Shown piece after piece: positions 25,942-35,473 of a DNA stretch of 56,923 bases. The position numbers were made by a program, and so were the translations under genes. Numbering within the stretch: the first letter of the stretch is position 1; each line of letters begins with the position of its first letter. The DNA is from Armatimonadota bacterium. GTDB lineage: Bacteria > Armatimonadota > Zipacnadia > JAUWAU01. The notes beneath the pieces were generated by a model. The model searched no databases, was not told the DNA's origin, and saw nothing but the letters and a program-made list of their open reading frames with translations. Where the stretch lies: positions 1-56,923 of the forward strand of contig JAUWAU010000039.1 in NCBI GenBank assembly GCA_030601885.1, in the 5' to 3' direction.

Positions 25942-28143
25942 CTATGTCGCCGGAGGGCCGGCGGCGTTTCGCAGAGCGCCCAACGCTGCCGGCGTGCGGA
26001 TGCGCTGCAGGGTGACGGCGGCCGCCCGCCGGACGTCGTAACTATCATCCTCGAGCGCCGCCGCCAGGTCGGCTACGGCATCGACGGCCCGCAGGTCGCC
26101 CAGTGCTCTGGCAGCCCCGGCGCGAACGGCGGGCAGGCTATCGCGCAGAGCTCTGGCAAGCGCGGCCGCAGCATCGGGGTTGCCCATTTGTCCCAGTAGT
26201 GCCGCGCTTCGCGCCCGAACGTGACCGCTTTCGGCGCTCAAGCCGCCAGTCAACGCACGAACGGCCTCAGCTTCATCTGGCGTTCCCCGAAATTGGAGCA
26301 GCGCAGTCCCCGCCGCCGCGCATATCCTTGGATCAGTGTCGCCAAGCAGCGCCACCAAGGCGCTCGCTCCCTGCACCGCACCGGTGGCGCCGAGAGCGTG
26401 AATTGCCGCCAGGCGCACCACCGCGTCCTCATCGCGCAGCAGAGGCATCAGAGGCCGTACTGCGGCTGCGCCCATCTGCCCGAGCGCCTCGGCGGCATCG
26501 AGCGGGTCGCAGATCCCGCTCTCCCGGTGCATCGCCATGAGGAGCGCTTCCATGGCGCCCGGCGAGCCGACGGCGCCGAGAGCGTGCACGGCCGCGGTGC
26601 GCACGCCCGGGACCGGATCGCGCAGGGCGTCAATGAGCGGCTCAACGGCACGCGCGTCCCCGATGGCTCCCAAGGCAACGGCGGCCTGCCTGCGCACCTC
26701 AAGATCCGCATCCTGCAGCGCTCCGATGAGCGCATCCACGGCACTCGTGCTCTTGATTCGACCAAGCGCCGCCACAGCCCCGGTCCGCACCGTGACGTCG
26801 GGGTCACCCATGAGCTTCATCAGCGGACGCACAGCGCGCTCCTCGCCGATGCGGCCCAAGGCGAGTGCTGCCAGCCTACGCGTGCGAGGATTCGCCTCGG
26901 AGAGCGCGCCCACAAGCGCGCCAACGGCCGCCCGGCCCTGCTCCACCAGCGCCTCGGCAGCGCCCGCGCGGACGTAGTCGTAGCGATCTCCCAAGAGTCG
27001 CACGAGGGGCGTCAGTTCACCCATCGCAGCGCCAATGGTAGTGGCTGCGGCGAGCCGGACGCTCCCATCCTCCGCACTCAGGGCCGCGCGCAGCGCCTCG
27101 ACGACGTCGGTGTCGGCACGGGCAGCAGCCTCCGAGAGCGCCGCGGCGCCAACCTCTCGGATCGCGGCATCCGGGCTGTTCAGCGCCGCCAGCAGCGGGT
27201 CTCGGGCGGCGGGCCCAATGCTGCGTAGGGCGGCAATAGACGTCCGTGCATCCTCCCAGGCCACGTCGTCGGCCAGTAGCGCCAGGATTGCTTCAGCTAT
27301 CGCCGCGCCCCGCTTCGCTATCTGCTCACTCGCCGCCGGCGTGATGTCGAGGGAGCCCTCCGACAGCGACAGCGCCAGACACGACACGGTGGCCTCTGCG
27401 TCCAGGTCCATGCTGCCCGCGGTGGCATCCGCCCGGTGCAGCGCCCACGCGGCCGCACCGCGAAGTTTTGGGCTGGGGCTGGTCAGGAGCAACTGGAGCT
27501 CTTGGGCAACGCGCTCGTGCTGTGGGCGCGGGCCTGCCACGGACGTTTTGCCCAGGGCGTGCGCGGCATGCCACCGGACATCCACGTCATCATCATCGAG
27601 AGCCCCCAGGAGGGCATCGCGCGCCTTCGCCCATACGCTTGGCGAACACCATTGGGGCGCTGCAGCAGCCTGGCCCAGGATGCTAATTGCCCTCTGGCGA
27701 ACGGATGCCGTTCCCCTCTGCGCCAGTCGGAAGAGCGCATCCGCCGCGTCCGTTGAGCTCGGGGCGGAATGCGATCCGCAGAGCATGATCACCAGCGCAC
27801 GCGCCGAGCCGCGGCGGCAATTCACACTCCCGTTTTCCAGACCCCGCAACAGCGGCCTGACGGCCGGCCTCCCGATGCCCACGAGGGCCCCGGCCGCCGC
27901 CTGCCGCACTCGGCTCTCTTCGTCCGCCAGCGTTCTCATGAGGTCCGCGATAGCGGGCCTGCCCACGGCAGTCAGCGTCCGTTGCCCCTCGCTGCGTACT
28001 GCGTGGTCGCTGCTGTGGAGCTTGGCGAGCGCTGTTTCGATCGTGGCGGACTGCTGAGCTCCGCAAGGGGCGCACACTGCCCCGATGAATGCGGCGATGG
28101 TTGCGGCGACGGCGGCAGCGATTCGGCCTCTGTACCTTAGCAT
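25942..28143 (-). CDS. secreted HEAT-repeat (PBS-lyase-type) protein
   Basis: The product has 733 residues. A signal peptide (about residues 1-30, IAAAVAATIAAFIGAV, then CGAQQS) is followed almost entirely by HEAT/PBS-lyase repeats of about 31 residues. They have the pattern A-V-x-P-L-I-x-A-L-x-D-x-x-x-x-V-R-x-x-A, clearest in the segment after residue 430. The fold is a long alpha-solenoid for protein binding, with no catalytic domain. I prefer the ATG at 28143 (GGAG eight bases upstream) because it gives a conventional signal peptide. An ATG at 28185 in the same frame also has a ribosome site. It is divergent from hrcA. Confidence 0.85.
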   Translation of the reverse strand: MLRYRGRIAAAVAATIAAFIGAVCAPCGAQQSATIETALAKLHSSDHAVRSEGQRTLTAVGRPAIADLMRTLADEESRVRQAAAGALVGIGRPAVRPLLRGLENGSVNCRRGSARALVIMLCGSHSAPSSTDAADALFRLAQRGTASVRQRAISILGQAAAAPQWCSPSVWAKARDALLGALDDDDVDVRWHAAHALGKTSVAGPRPQHERVAQELQLLLTSPSPKLRGAAAWALHRADATAGSMDLDAEATVSCLALSLSEGSLDITPAASEQIAKRGAAIAEAILALLADDVAWEDARTSIAALRSIGPAARDPLLAALNSPDAAIREVGAAALSEAAARADTDVVEALRAALSAEDGSVRLAAATTIGAAMGELTPLVRLLGDRYDYVRAGAAEALVEQGRAAVGALVGALSEANPRTRRLAALALGRIGEERAVRPLMKLMGDPDVTVRTGAVAALGRIKSTSAVDALIGALQDADLEVRRQAAVALGAIGDARAVEPLIDALRDPVPGVRTAAVHALGAVGSPGAMEALLMAMHRESGICDPLDAAEALGQMGAAAVRPLMPLLRDEDAVVRLAAIHALGATGAVQGASALVALLGDTDPRICAAAGTALLQFRGTPDEAEAVRALTGGLSAESGHVRARSAALLGQMGNPDAAAALARALRDSLPAVRAGAARALGDLRAVDAVADLAAALEDDSYDVRRAAAVTLQRIRTPAALGALRNAAGPPAT

Positions 28144-28259
28144 CGTGCAGGCTCCGGTGTGTCGGATGATCCCCCGCCAGCTCATTTGACCGTTCTCCCG
28201 GCTCCGATGTTTCGCCCAAATGAGCCGAGAGCCTGCTTGGACCCAGTCCGTCCCATCGC

Positions 28260-28289
28260 TTGACAGACGGAAAATAGAGGTGTTATGTT
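28260..28289 (+). promoter_or_regulatory. sigma-70-type promoter of hrcA
   Basis: A perfect TTGACA (28260-28265), an 18-bp spacer and TATGTT (28284-28289) lie about 30 bp before the hrcA start. No CIRCE inverted repeat (TTAGCACTC with its complement) is seen around it. Confidence 0.7.
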
Positions 28290-28318
28290 AGCTGGGTGAT
28301 GGGGCAAAGGGGCCTGTG

Positions 28319-29359
28319 ATGTCTGTGATGCTTGATGCGCGCAAACGCCGGATTCTCGCGGCAATCGTCCTCGAGCACCTGCGTACCGCGCAGCCGGTGG
28401 GCAGCGAGGTGATCGTGGGCGCACGCGGTCTGAATGTCAGCTCGGCCACCGTTCGCAACGAGATGGCAAAGCTTGAGGAGGCCGGGTTGCTCGAGCAGCC
28501 CCACACGTCCGCCGGCCGGGTGCCCTCGGACGAGGGATACCGCTTCTACGTTGACCGGATCATGCGGCCGCGCACCGTCCCCCGACGCGTGCGCTCCTGG
28601 GTGCACGGATGGTATAGTCGATCGGGGGACGAGGTGAGCAGCATCCTCGCGGCGACCTCGCAGCTTCTAAGCCGGATGCTAAAGCATCCGGCCGTGGTCG
28701 TGCCGCCGGAGACGCACACGTGGCAGTTCCGCCATATCAGTGCGTCCGCGGTGGACGCACACCACTTGCTGGTGGTCGTCGTCACAAGCACGGGGGACGT
28801 GCAGCATCGTCTGCTGCCAAGCTCGTACAAGGTGAGCGCAGCGCAGTTGCGTGAAATCAGCAACCTTCTGAACGCACGGCTCAAGGGGGCCAATGCATCC
28901 GCGGTCAGTCGCCTGGAGATGCGCGAGCTGTGCCGCGAACTCGGACATTTGAAGGTGCCCGCGGCCGTGCTGAAGCTCATCAAGGACAGCCTTGCGGCGG
29001 CACAGGAGCAGAGCGTCTATATCGACGGCATGCTGTACATCCTCAAAGAGCCCGAGTTCGCCGACCTGGACAAAGTGTCGTCGCTGATGGAGATGTTCCA
29101 AAGCCACGAGGTGTTGCGCACGATCTTTGCGCCGGCAGAGGCGTCCAACACGGTGAAGGTGACCATTGGGTCGGAGAACGCGCTTGACGATGTTCGGGAC
29201 TGCACCGTCATCTCCACAACCTACGCCAGTGGCGCCGGCATCGTGGGGACAATCGGGGTGGTTGCGCCACGCCGGATGGATTACGATAACGCTATCCCGG
29301 CCGTTGCGCACGTCGCGGAGCAGTTGGCCGAAAGTGTCACGCGAATGGTAAATGGCTAG
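28319..29359 (+). CDS. hrcA: heat-shock transcriptional repressor HrcA
   Basis: The product has 346 residues. The N-terminal winged helix-turn-helix includes RRILAAIVLEHLRTAQPVGS and SSATVRNEMAKLEEAGLL. The family landmark QPHTSAGRVPSDEGYRFYVD follows, and the C-terminal GAF-like domain ends with IGPVTMRMD-like sequence variants (here VVAPRRMDYD). HrcA represses chaperone operons by binding CIRCE and is stabilised by GroE. I chose the ATG at 28319, with AAAGGGG six bases upstream; a GTG one codon earlier is also possible. grpE follows, but the typical CIRCE operator is not visible here, so its targets may be elsewhere. Confidence 0.95.
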   Translation: MSVMLDARKRRILAAIVLEHLRTAQPVGSEVIVGARGLNVSSATVRNEMAKLEEAGLLEQPHTSAGRVPSDEGYRFYVDRIMRPRTVPRRVRSWVHGWYSRSGDEVSSILAATSQLLSRMLKHPAVVVPPETHTWQFRHISASAVDAHHLLVVVVTSTGDVQHRLLPSSYKVSAAQLREISNLLNARLKGANASAVSRLEMRELCRELGHLKVPAAVLKLIKDSLAAAQEQSVYIDGMLYILKEPEFADLDKVSSLMEMFQSHEVLRTIFAPAEASNTVKVTIGSENALDDVRDCTVISTTYASGAGIVGTIGVVAPRRMDYDNAIPAVAHVAEQLAESVTRMVNG

Positions 29360-29400
29360 GTGCGAGTGGTCCCTGCAGCCAACCATACGTGTACACACCG

Positions 29401-29430
29401 CATGGCTGAGACCGGGTCTCAGCCATGTTT
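29401..29430 (+). terminator. hairpin terminator after hrcA
   Basis: Twelve-bp perfect arms CATGGCTGAGAC and GTCTCAGCCATG surround a CGG loop, followed by TTT. It lies 41 bp after the hrcA stop. The T tract is short, so readthrough into grpE is likely. Confidence 0.6.
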
Positions 29431-29540
29431 GCCTCAAGATTGTCCACCCCACAGCCAAGTCAGAAAGCCTGACCGAAACCACAACACCGGCCAGTCATGT
29501 ATAGCGAACCCTCGACACCGCCTCGAATGGAGGCCAGATC

Positions 29541-30203
29541 ATGGCGCAAAAGCGAGCGAAAAGCCGGTCACGGAGGCGCTCAGGGGCGAGGGCGAAAAGC
29601 GCCGACGACGACGGGGCGCAGCAGTCCAAGCAGGCCCAGGAGGTAGAAGCCGGAGGCCCGGACGAGAGCCAGCAGGAAGCCGCTGAGGAGAGTGCGGAAG
29701 CCGAAGTGCCATCCCTGGAGCAGCAACTCGCCGACGCCCGGAAGGCGCTGGAGGAGACCGAGAAGAAATATCTCTACTCCGTGGCCGACCTGCACAACTA
29801 CAAGCGTCGCATGCAGCGGGAGCTGGCGGACCGCATGCAGTTCGCCAACGAAGAGCTGCTGCGCGATCTGCTGCCCCTGCTGGACAACTTCCGGCTCGCA
29901 GTCCGGACGAGCCCGGAGGATGCTGATGCCGAAGTCGTTCTCGCCGGGGTTCGGATCATGCTTCAGCAGTTCGAAGAGCTACTGAGTTCCTACGGCGTGC
30001 AGTCCATCGCTGCAGAGCCGGGCACCGACTTCGACCCCTCTGTGCACGAAGCGGTCGAGCGTTTGGATGCCGGCCCGGACCTTCAGGGCAAGGTCGTTGA
30101 AGAGGTGACGCGGGGCTACAAGTTTCGCGATCGATTGCTGCGCGCCGCCCGGGTGAGGGCCGGATCGCTTCCCGCTGAGGACGAAGATGTGGACAAAGGC
30201 TGA
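29541..30203 (+). CDS. grpE: nucleotide exchange factor GrpE
   Basis: The product has 220 residues. It starts with a basic then acidic, low-complexity tail (residues 1-55). A long coiled coil follows (LEQQLADARKALEETEKKYL, then DLHNYKRRMQRE), and the beta-wing ends with the family block DFDPSVHEAVER and VVEEVTRGYKFRDRLLRAARV. GrpE releases ADP from DnaK. The ATG has GGAGG eight bases upstream. The usual dnaK and dnaJ do not follow; ftsZ is next, under its own promoter. Confidence 0.95.
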   Translation: MAQKRAKSRSRRRSGARAKSADDDGAQQSKQAQEVEAGGPDESQQEAAEESAEAEVPSLEQQLADARKALEETEKKYLYSVADLHNYKRRMQRELADRMQFANEELLRDLLPLLDNFRLAVRTSPEDADAEVVLAGVRIMLQQFEELLSSYGVQSIAAEPGTDFDPSVHEAVERLDAGPDLQGKVVEEVTRGYKFRDRLLRAARVRAGSLPAEDEDVDKG

Positions 30204-30372
30204 CATGACGTGGAACAGGATGTGGGGAAACAGCAGGGAGGAACCCCGCCCAACGCGCGGAAACAAATAGATGGAGAAAGAGGATAAGCAGATCGGCGAG
30301 ACGAACCGGCGCATCAACAAGTCCCGGGTCGAGTCACGGATTCGGGGCAGCGGGGGGGTATTTGCGTCGTGC

Positions 30373-30402
30373 TTGACAATGCTGAAGGGGCGAAGCTATA
30401 AT
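30373..30402 (+). promoter_or_regulatory. consensus sigma-70 promoter of ftsZ
   Basis: TTGACA (30373-30378), an 18-bp spacer and TATAAT (30397-30402) match the consensus at all 12 positions. The ftsZ ATG is 60 bp downstream. This implies strong, basal expression independent of grpE. Confidence 0.85.
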
Positions 30403-30461
30403 TCGCCGCGACGTGGTGGCTCGTCACGGAGCCGCCCAACCCCGAGGGGGAGGCGCCCCCA

Positions 30462-31586
30462 ATGCTGAAGCCTGAAGTGGAGGAATATGCCAAGATTCGC
30501 GTTGCGGGAGTTGGTGGTGGAGGCGCGAACGCCGTCAACCGTATGATCGAGGTTGGGCTGGTCGGCGTGCAGTATCTGGCCGTCAACACCGACCGACAGG
30601 TACTTGATCTGTCTGCGGCAGACACTAAGATACAGATTGGGGAGGAGCTGACTAAAGGTCTGGGCGCAGGAGGTGACCCGGAAATCGGCCGCCAGGCGGC
30701 GGAGGCCGGCCGACAGGAGCTGATGATGGCCCTGGACGGCGCCGACATGGTGTTCATCACTGCGGGGATGGGCGGCGGCACCGGGACCGGCGCGAGTCCT
30801 GTTATTGCGAGCGTCGCACGAGAGAGCGGAGCGCTCACCATTGGCGTCGTGACCAAGCCGTTCAGCTTCGAGGGGCCACATCGCGACTCGGTGGCTCAGG
30901 GCGGCTGCAAGGAACTCAAAGACGCGTGCGACACGCTCATCGTCATCCCCAACGACCGGCTGCTCGCGCTCACCGAAAAACAGCTCTCCGTTGTCGAAGC
31001 TTTCGCCTTCGCCGACACCATACTGCAGCAGGGCGTGCAGGGAATATCCGAGGTCATCGTGGTCCCGGGCCTCATCAACCTCGACTTCGCCGATGTCCGC
31101 GCAGTCATGGAGAACGCGGGCACGGCCCTCATGGGCATTGGGCACGCATCGGGGGAGCATCGAGCCCACGACGCGGCGCAAGAAGCCATTGCCAGCCCAC
31201 TTCTGGAGACGTCAATTGAGGGCGCCCGCAGGGTGCTCGTGAACGTCACCCACGGGCGCGACTTCCTCCTCGAAGAGCTCCGATTGGCGATGGAGGTCAT
31301 CAACGAGGCGGCTGCCACCGATGTGGGGCAGGCCGACCTGGTAGTCGGCTCCGTAATCGACGACACGGCCGAAGGCGATGTTCGCATCACCGTGTTGGCG
31401 ACGGGTTTCGATGCGGAGCGCCAGGCAGCCACGGAGCGGGCGGAAAAAGAGAAGACTGCGGAGGAGGGGCAGAAGAAGGCTGAGGAGGCCGATGAAGAGG
31501 AGGAGAAGCCGGTCGCACCGCGCGCCCCGCTGCCCACCTACGACGAAGATGACATTGACATTCCGGCATTCCTGCGCAGGAGGTAG
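30462..31586 (+). CDS. ftsZ: cell-division tubulin homologue FtsZ
   Basis: The product has 374 residues. GTP-binding residues are clear: VGGGGANAVNRM near residue 17 and the tubulin signature GGGTGTG at 104-110. The T7 loop NLDFADVR (206-213) supplies the catalytic Asp residues. A charged linker rich in Glu and Lys (about 310-350) leads to the C-terminal peptide DIDIPAFLRRR, which binds FtsA/ZipA/SepF-type partners. It forms the cytokinetic ring. The ribosome site GGGGGAGG lies between GGGGG and CCCCC arms that could fold over it just before the ATG. An attenuating hairpin follows the gene. Presence of FtsZ argues against Planctomycetes of the FtsZ-less type. Confidence 0.98.
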   Translation: MLKPEVEEYAKIRVAGVGGGGANAVNRMIEVGLVGVQYLAVNTDRQVLDLSAADTKIQIGEELTKGLGAGGDPEIGRQAAEAGRQELMMALDGADMVFITAGMGGGTGTGASPVIASVARESGALTIGVVTKPFSFEGPHRDSVAQGGCKELKDACDTLIVIPNDRLLALTEKQLSVVEAFAFADTILQQGVQGISEVIVVPGLINLDFADVRAVMENAGTALMGIGHASGEHRAHDAAQEAIASPLLETSIEGARRVLVNVTHGRDFLLEELRLAMEVINEAAATDVGQADLVVGSVIDDTAEGDVRITVLATGFDAERQAATERAEKEKTAEEGQKKAEEADEEEEKPVAPRAPLPTYDEDDIDIPAFLRRR

Positions 31587-31912
31587 CCGGCACCCGCAGG
31601 GACACGGGGGCGCCTTGTTCGTCTCACCGCCGACGCCGGGGGCTGCACCGAGAAGAGATCACGGCACCCAAATGAGGCGATAGGCAGAGCGCCGGGCAGC
31701 GCGCCCGGTGCTTGTGTTTTGTCGCCCCAGGATGCCGAAGGCACTCGCGAGCATCCGCTCCGGAGCGCACAAAGGGCCTACGCAGCAGTGCTTGCGCGGC
31801 TGCCCCCAAGCATTGACGGGAACTCACGCCCCCTGCACGCCGTCCTTAGCATTATAGAGTGCTGACGCCAGCAGAGCCGGGGCCACCCCGTACGGAAAGA
31901 GGGCAGGATGCC
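31587..31912. other. 326-bp intergenic region between ftsZ and yebC
   Basis: It contains the ftsZ terminator (31688-31720). The remainder has no convincing gene; a promoter for yebC is expected between 31721 and 31912 but none is clear. Confidence 0.4.
31688..31720 (+). terminator. intrinsic terminator after ftsZ
   Basis: The arms AGCGCCGGGC and GCCCGGTGCT pair over 10 bp (one G-U pair) with a 5-nt loop. The following TGTGTTTT is a T-rich tail. Confidence 0.75.
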
Positions 31913-32665
31913 ATGTCGGGACATTCCAAGTGGCACAACATCCGGCTCCGTAAGGGACGCCAAGACGCCCAGCGGAGCAAGACCTTCAGCAGGCTGTCGC
32001 GAGAGCTCATCGTGGCGGCGCGCGAGGGCGGCGGCAATCCCGACCTGAACGTTCGGCTGCGAAATGCCATTCAGGCAGCCCGCGACGCCAGTATGCCGGC
32101 AGACACCATCGACAAGGCGATCAAGCGGGGAACGGGCGAACTGGAGGGTATTGCCTACGAAGAGGCCACCTACGAGGGGTACGGCCCGGCGGGGGTGGCT
32201 GTGATGCTGCACGTGCTCACTGACAATTCGAACCGGGCCGTGGCTGAACTGCGCAACATCATGCGCAAGTGCGGCGGCTCGCTCGGCGAGGCCGGATGTG
32301 TCGCGTGGATGTTCCAGCAGAAGGGGGCCATCATCCTCGACAAAGAGGGCGTTGACGAGGAACAGTTGATCGAAGCGGCTCTTGAAGCAGATGCGGAGGA
32401 CATCCAGGAACAGGATGGCACGTTTGAGTTGACCTGCGAGCCGAGTGCGCTGCAGGAGCTGCGCGCCCGCATCGAATCGCTCGGGCTGACACCGATGAGC
32501 GCCCAAGTGACGATGGTCCCGCAGACTCTCACGCAGGTGGACGGAGACGATGCCGAGCGTGTCCTGCGCCTGATGGAGGAACTGGAAGAGCACGACGACG
32601 TCCAGCGGATCTACGCCAACTTCGACATACCTGACGATATCCTCGCACGCCACAGTGGGGATTGA
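31913..32665 (+). CDS. yebC: YebC/PmpR-family protein (TACO1 homologue)
   Basis: The product has 250 residues, the standard length. It starts with the invariant MSGHSKWHNIRLRKGRQDA. It continues through RLRNAIQAARDASMPADTI and YEGYGPAGVAVMLHVLTDN, and ends in the three-domain fold with the acidic surface typical of the family. YebC proteins act as transcription regulators and, more recently, as factors that relieve ribosome stalling at proline-rich stretches. I chose the ATG at 31913 for the conserved start; the frame is open to 31859. Confidence 0.97.
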   Translation: MSGHSKWHNIRLRKGRQDAQRSKTFSRLSRELIVAAREGGGNPDLNVRLRNAIQAARDASMPADTIDKAIKRGTGELEGIAYEEATYEGYGPAGVAVMLHVLTDNSNRAVAELRNIMRKCGGSLGEAGCVAWMFQQKGAIILDKEGVDEEQLIEAALEADAEDIQEQDGTFELTCEPSALQELRARIESLGLTPMSAQVTMVPQTLTQVDGDDAERVLRLMEELEEHDDVQRIYANFDIPDDILARHSGD

Positions 32666-32945
32666 GCGGCTGCCACCCGGCGCACGAGCGGCGGGGGGTC
32701 AGCCAACAGCAGCCGGAGCCGATCGGGGCCCCCGGGGTCAACGGCAGCGCGTGCACGGGGGCCTATCCTCAGGGCGCAACCAACGAGTACCGGACAGCGT
32801 ATTGTGTAACGGGCTGCGTGGCACGCTCATGTAGCCGGCCCGCCCATGGGGGACCGACCAGACCACGAACGAAAGCCGGGCATCGCGCCAGAGGCGCGCA
32901 AGCGTGCCCGGGCTGGTGCACACGAATCCACAAGGGGTGTGAGCT

Positions 32946-35450
32946 TTGAGAGCGAGGCTGAAGTGGGCAGGCGCTGCCGGGCTGCTGGTTGCGTCGGCGA
33001 TCTGGGCCAACGCGGCGTTCGGGCAGCCTACCATCGACATGTCGGTGGTGCCGGCGTTCGACGGGCACGTCAAAGAAGGCCGCTGGTTTCCGGTGACGGC
33101 CGTAATCAGCAATACGGGCCCCCGCGTCCGAGGCAGCCTCGAGGTCACCACCGAGGGCAACGGGCGACACACCACATTCAGCACGCCCGTGGATCTGCCG
33201 CGTGGCTCCCGGCTCGCCTACACGCTCCACATCCTCAACGAAGGGCTCGCGGGGAACGTGCGGGTCCGCCTGCGGCTGCAGGGCCGCCGGCCGCTCGATC
33301 GCAAGGTGCCCATTCGTTCACATCCCCGCGAGGACAGAATCGTTGTGCTGATCGGGGTTCGTCCCTCCAGCCCGATCGCGCTCGCCGGCCTCAGAGTATC
33401 CTCCGTGCAGCCGCGTGCACGCCCCGCAGCGGGTGCTTCCGGGCAGCTCCAGGTGGCAGCGACCACACCGGCCGTGGGCACGGTAGCTGTGGCTCTGCAC
33501 GCTACGGATCAGGCGTCAATCGCGGGTACCGGCGGTCTGCCGACGCGCGTCCAAGCTTACCACAGCGTGGATGCCGTCGTTCTGCCAGGCTTCCAGCCCA
33601 AACGAGTCAGTTCAGAGGAGATCGATGCGCTGAGGAGGTGGGTGGCCTCGGGGGGCACGCTCGTGGTGAGCGCCGGGGGCAGCGTGCAGAGCCTCAAGGG
33701 ATCCTTTGTGGAGAAGATGCTCCCCGTGACTCTCCAGAGGGAGGGGACGATTTCGAGCCTGGGCGGCCTGGCTCGGCGATACGGGATCGCGACACCTCCT
33801 TCGGGGCCCGTGCTGGTGGCGCGGGCAGTGCGGCGTTCGGGCACTGTGCTGGCGAGCCAAGACGGTGTGCCGCTGGTTGTGGAGGGCCGCTATGATCTGG
33901 GCCGAGTGTACTTCCTCGCCTTTGACGTCAACCGACAGCCGGCTCGCAGTTGGGCGGAGGGCATGACGGAGCTGTGGCGTGAGATTCTCACCGCCCCACC
34001 CACGACCTGGCGCCTTGCCGAGAATGCCTGGACCGCCGATGCCGATCCGTGGGGCAGCATGACGGTGTACGGACAGCCAAGCTCTGGGGCGCGGACGCTC
34101 GCCGACGCCGTGCGGTGGATACCGCAGATGGAGGTCCCATCGTTCGCCTTCGTCGGGGCCTTCCTGGTGTTGTACGTGCTGTTTCTCGTGCCCATCAACT
34201 ACTTCGTACTCAAGGCCCTGGACAAGCGGGAGCTGTCCTGGATCACCACGCCCGTCATCGTTATCGTATTCAGCATCGGCGCATACATGGTCGGGCGAAG
34301 TGTGAAGGGCGGCAAGGTGCTGGTCACGCAGGCGGCCGTGGTGCAGGCGCGCCCGGGCGCCGGCACTGCCGTCGTGGACGACTTCATCGGCATCTTCTCT
34401 CCGAGCAGGACCCGGTACCAGGCGGCGATGAAAGATCGGCATGCCACGCTGACGGAGGTCGTCGCGAATCCCAACGCTGCGGCCCCCAGTCGCCTCTTCG
34501 TCGTCGAGAAGGACACTGTCGCCGCTCCCGCGCTGCACGTGGACATGTGGGATATGAAGGTCCTGCACTCTCAGGGGCTGCTCGATCTGGGCAAGGGCAT
34601 CGTTGCCGAAGCCCACCTCACTCCCGACGGCACGATAGAAGGGCGTATCAGGAATAACACGCCGTACGCGCTGCAACGCTGTTGCGTCGTCCGAGGGCCG
34701 TCGAGCGCCATCATTGGCGACGTGCCCTCACAAGGCTCCGCACGCTTCACCGTACTGCTCAGCGATCTGACCAAAGGTGACCCGGGACGGCAGGGCAAAC
34801 AGTTGCTCCTGGGCGGGGGAGTGACCGGCGCCGAGAGCGCCGTGCAGCGGGAGATCAAGACCCAGGCGGCCAATGCGCTCCTCGGGGCCGGCCAGCAACT
34901 CCTGGGGCGCACGCCTGCGGACGAGTTGCTGGTGGTGGGGTGGATCGCCGACGCCCGCCGCGACATCATCAGCCTCAAGCCCGGCAGCGACGATGAGGCC
35001 CACGCCGCCGTCCTGGCCCTGCGGATGCCCATCCGCGTTACGGGCTCGACCTTCGACATAGCCGCCTCCCTGACACGAGCTACGATACGACGTGCGGCAC
35101 CGAACGCCAACGTCAGCTACGAGGAGGACGGCACGATACAACTCGCCAGCGGGTGGTTCGAAGCCGACGTCCGCCTCCCCATCAGCGGCAGGGACGTCAT
35201 CGCTGATAGTATGACGGTGCATTGTGCGCGCAAGGGTGGTAAAGTACGCCTGTACGCCTGGCATGAGCCCCGGTCGCAGTGGCAGGCTCTTGACCTCAAA
35301 TCCGGCAAGAAGACCGCCGAGGTGCCCGAGCCACAATCCTTCCTACGGCTCCCCGAGGGCACCGTCCGTCTGAGAGTGGCGAATGTCGGTGGTGGCGATG
35401 AGGCGAGGATAGCCACGCTGGGTGTCGAGGTGCAGGGCAGACGGCGGTAA
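32946..35450 (+). CDS. exported membrane protein of the ABC export module (class I glutamine amidotransferase-like domain)
   Basis: The product has 834 residues. A signal peptide (about residues 1-27) is followed by a beta-sandwich domain and then a Rossmann-like glutamine-amidotransferase-type domain. In that domain AVVLPGFQP, EIDALRRWVASGGTLVVSAGG and the GRVYFLAFD strand are visible, but no nucleophile Cys is seen, so it is probably non-enzymatic. Two membrane helices (about residues 398-425 and 432-452) split off a further periplasmic-looking C-terminal part. The start is TTG with AAGGGGTG upstream. It precedes the ABC-2 permease by 23 bp and so looks like the first gene of the export operon. 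The resemblance is to proteins that accompany gliding or spore-coat-type ABC exporters; the cargo is unknown. Confidence 0.65.
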   Translation: MRARLKWAGAAGLLVASAIWANAAFGQPTIDMSVVPAFDGHVKEGRWFPVTAVISNTGPRVRGSLEVTTEGNGRHTTFSTPVDLPRGSRLAYTLHILNEGLAGNVRVRLRLQGRRPLDRKVPIRSHPREDRIVVLIGVRPSSPIALAGLRVSSVQPRARPAAGASGQLQVAATTPAVGTVAVALHATDQASIAGTGGLPTRVQAYHSVDAVVLPGFQPKRVSSEEIDALRRWVASGGTLVVSAGGSVQSLKGSFVEKMLPVTLQREGTISSLGGLARRYGIATPPSGPVLVARAVRRSGTVLASQDGVPLVVEGRYDLGRVYFLAFDVNRQPARSWAEGMTELWREILTAPPTTWRLAENAWTADADPWGSMTVYGQPSSGARTLADAVRWIPQMEVPSFAFVGAFLVLYVLFLVPINYFVLKALDKRELSWITTPVIVIVFSIGAYMVGRSVKGGKVLVTQAAVVQARPGAGTAVVDDFIGIFSPSRTRYQAAMKDRHATLTEVVANPNAAAPSRLFVVEKDTVAAPALHVDMWDMKVLHSQGLLDLGKGIVAEAHLTPDGTIEGRIRNNTPYALQRCCVVRGPSSAIIGDVPSQGSARFTVLLSDLTKGDPGRQGKQLLLGGGVTGAESAVQREIKTQAANALLGAGQQLLGRTPADELLVVGWIADARRDIISLKPGSDDEAHAAVLALRMPIRVTGSTFDIAASLTRATIRRAAPNANVSYEEDGTIQLASGWFEADVRLPISGRDVIADSMTVHCARKGGKVRLYAWHEPRSQWQALDLKSGKKTAEVPEPQSFLRLPEGTVRLRVANVGGGDEARIATLGVEVQGRRR

Positions 35451-35473
35451 GGCAGTGCTCGGGGATCAGGCGG

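Noticed and set aside
30205..30270. Short frame of about 21 codons after grpE
   Set aside because: No ribosome site or recognisable pattern.
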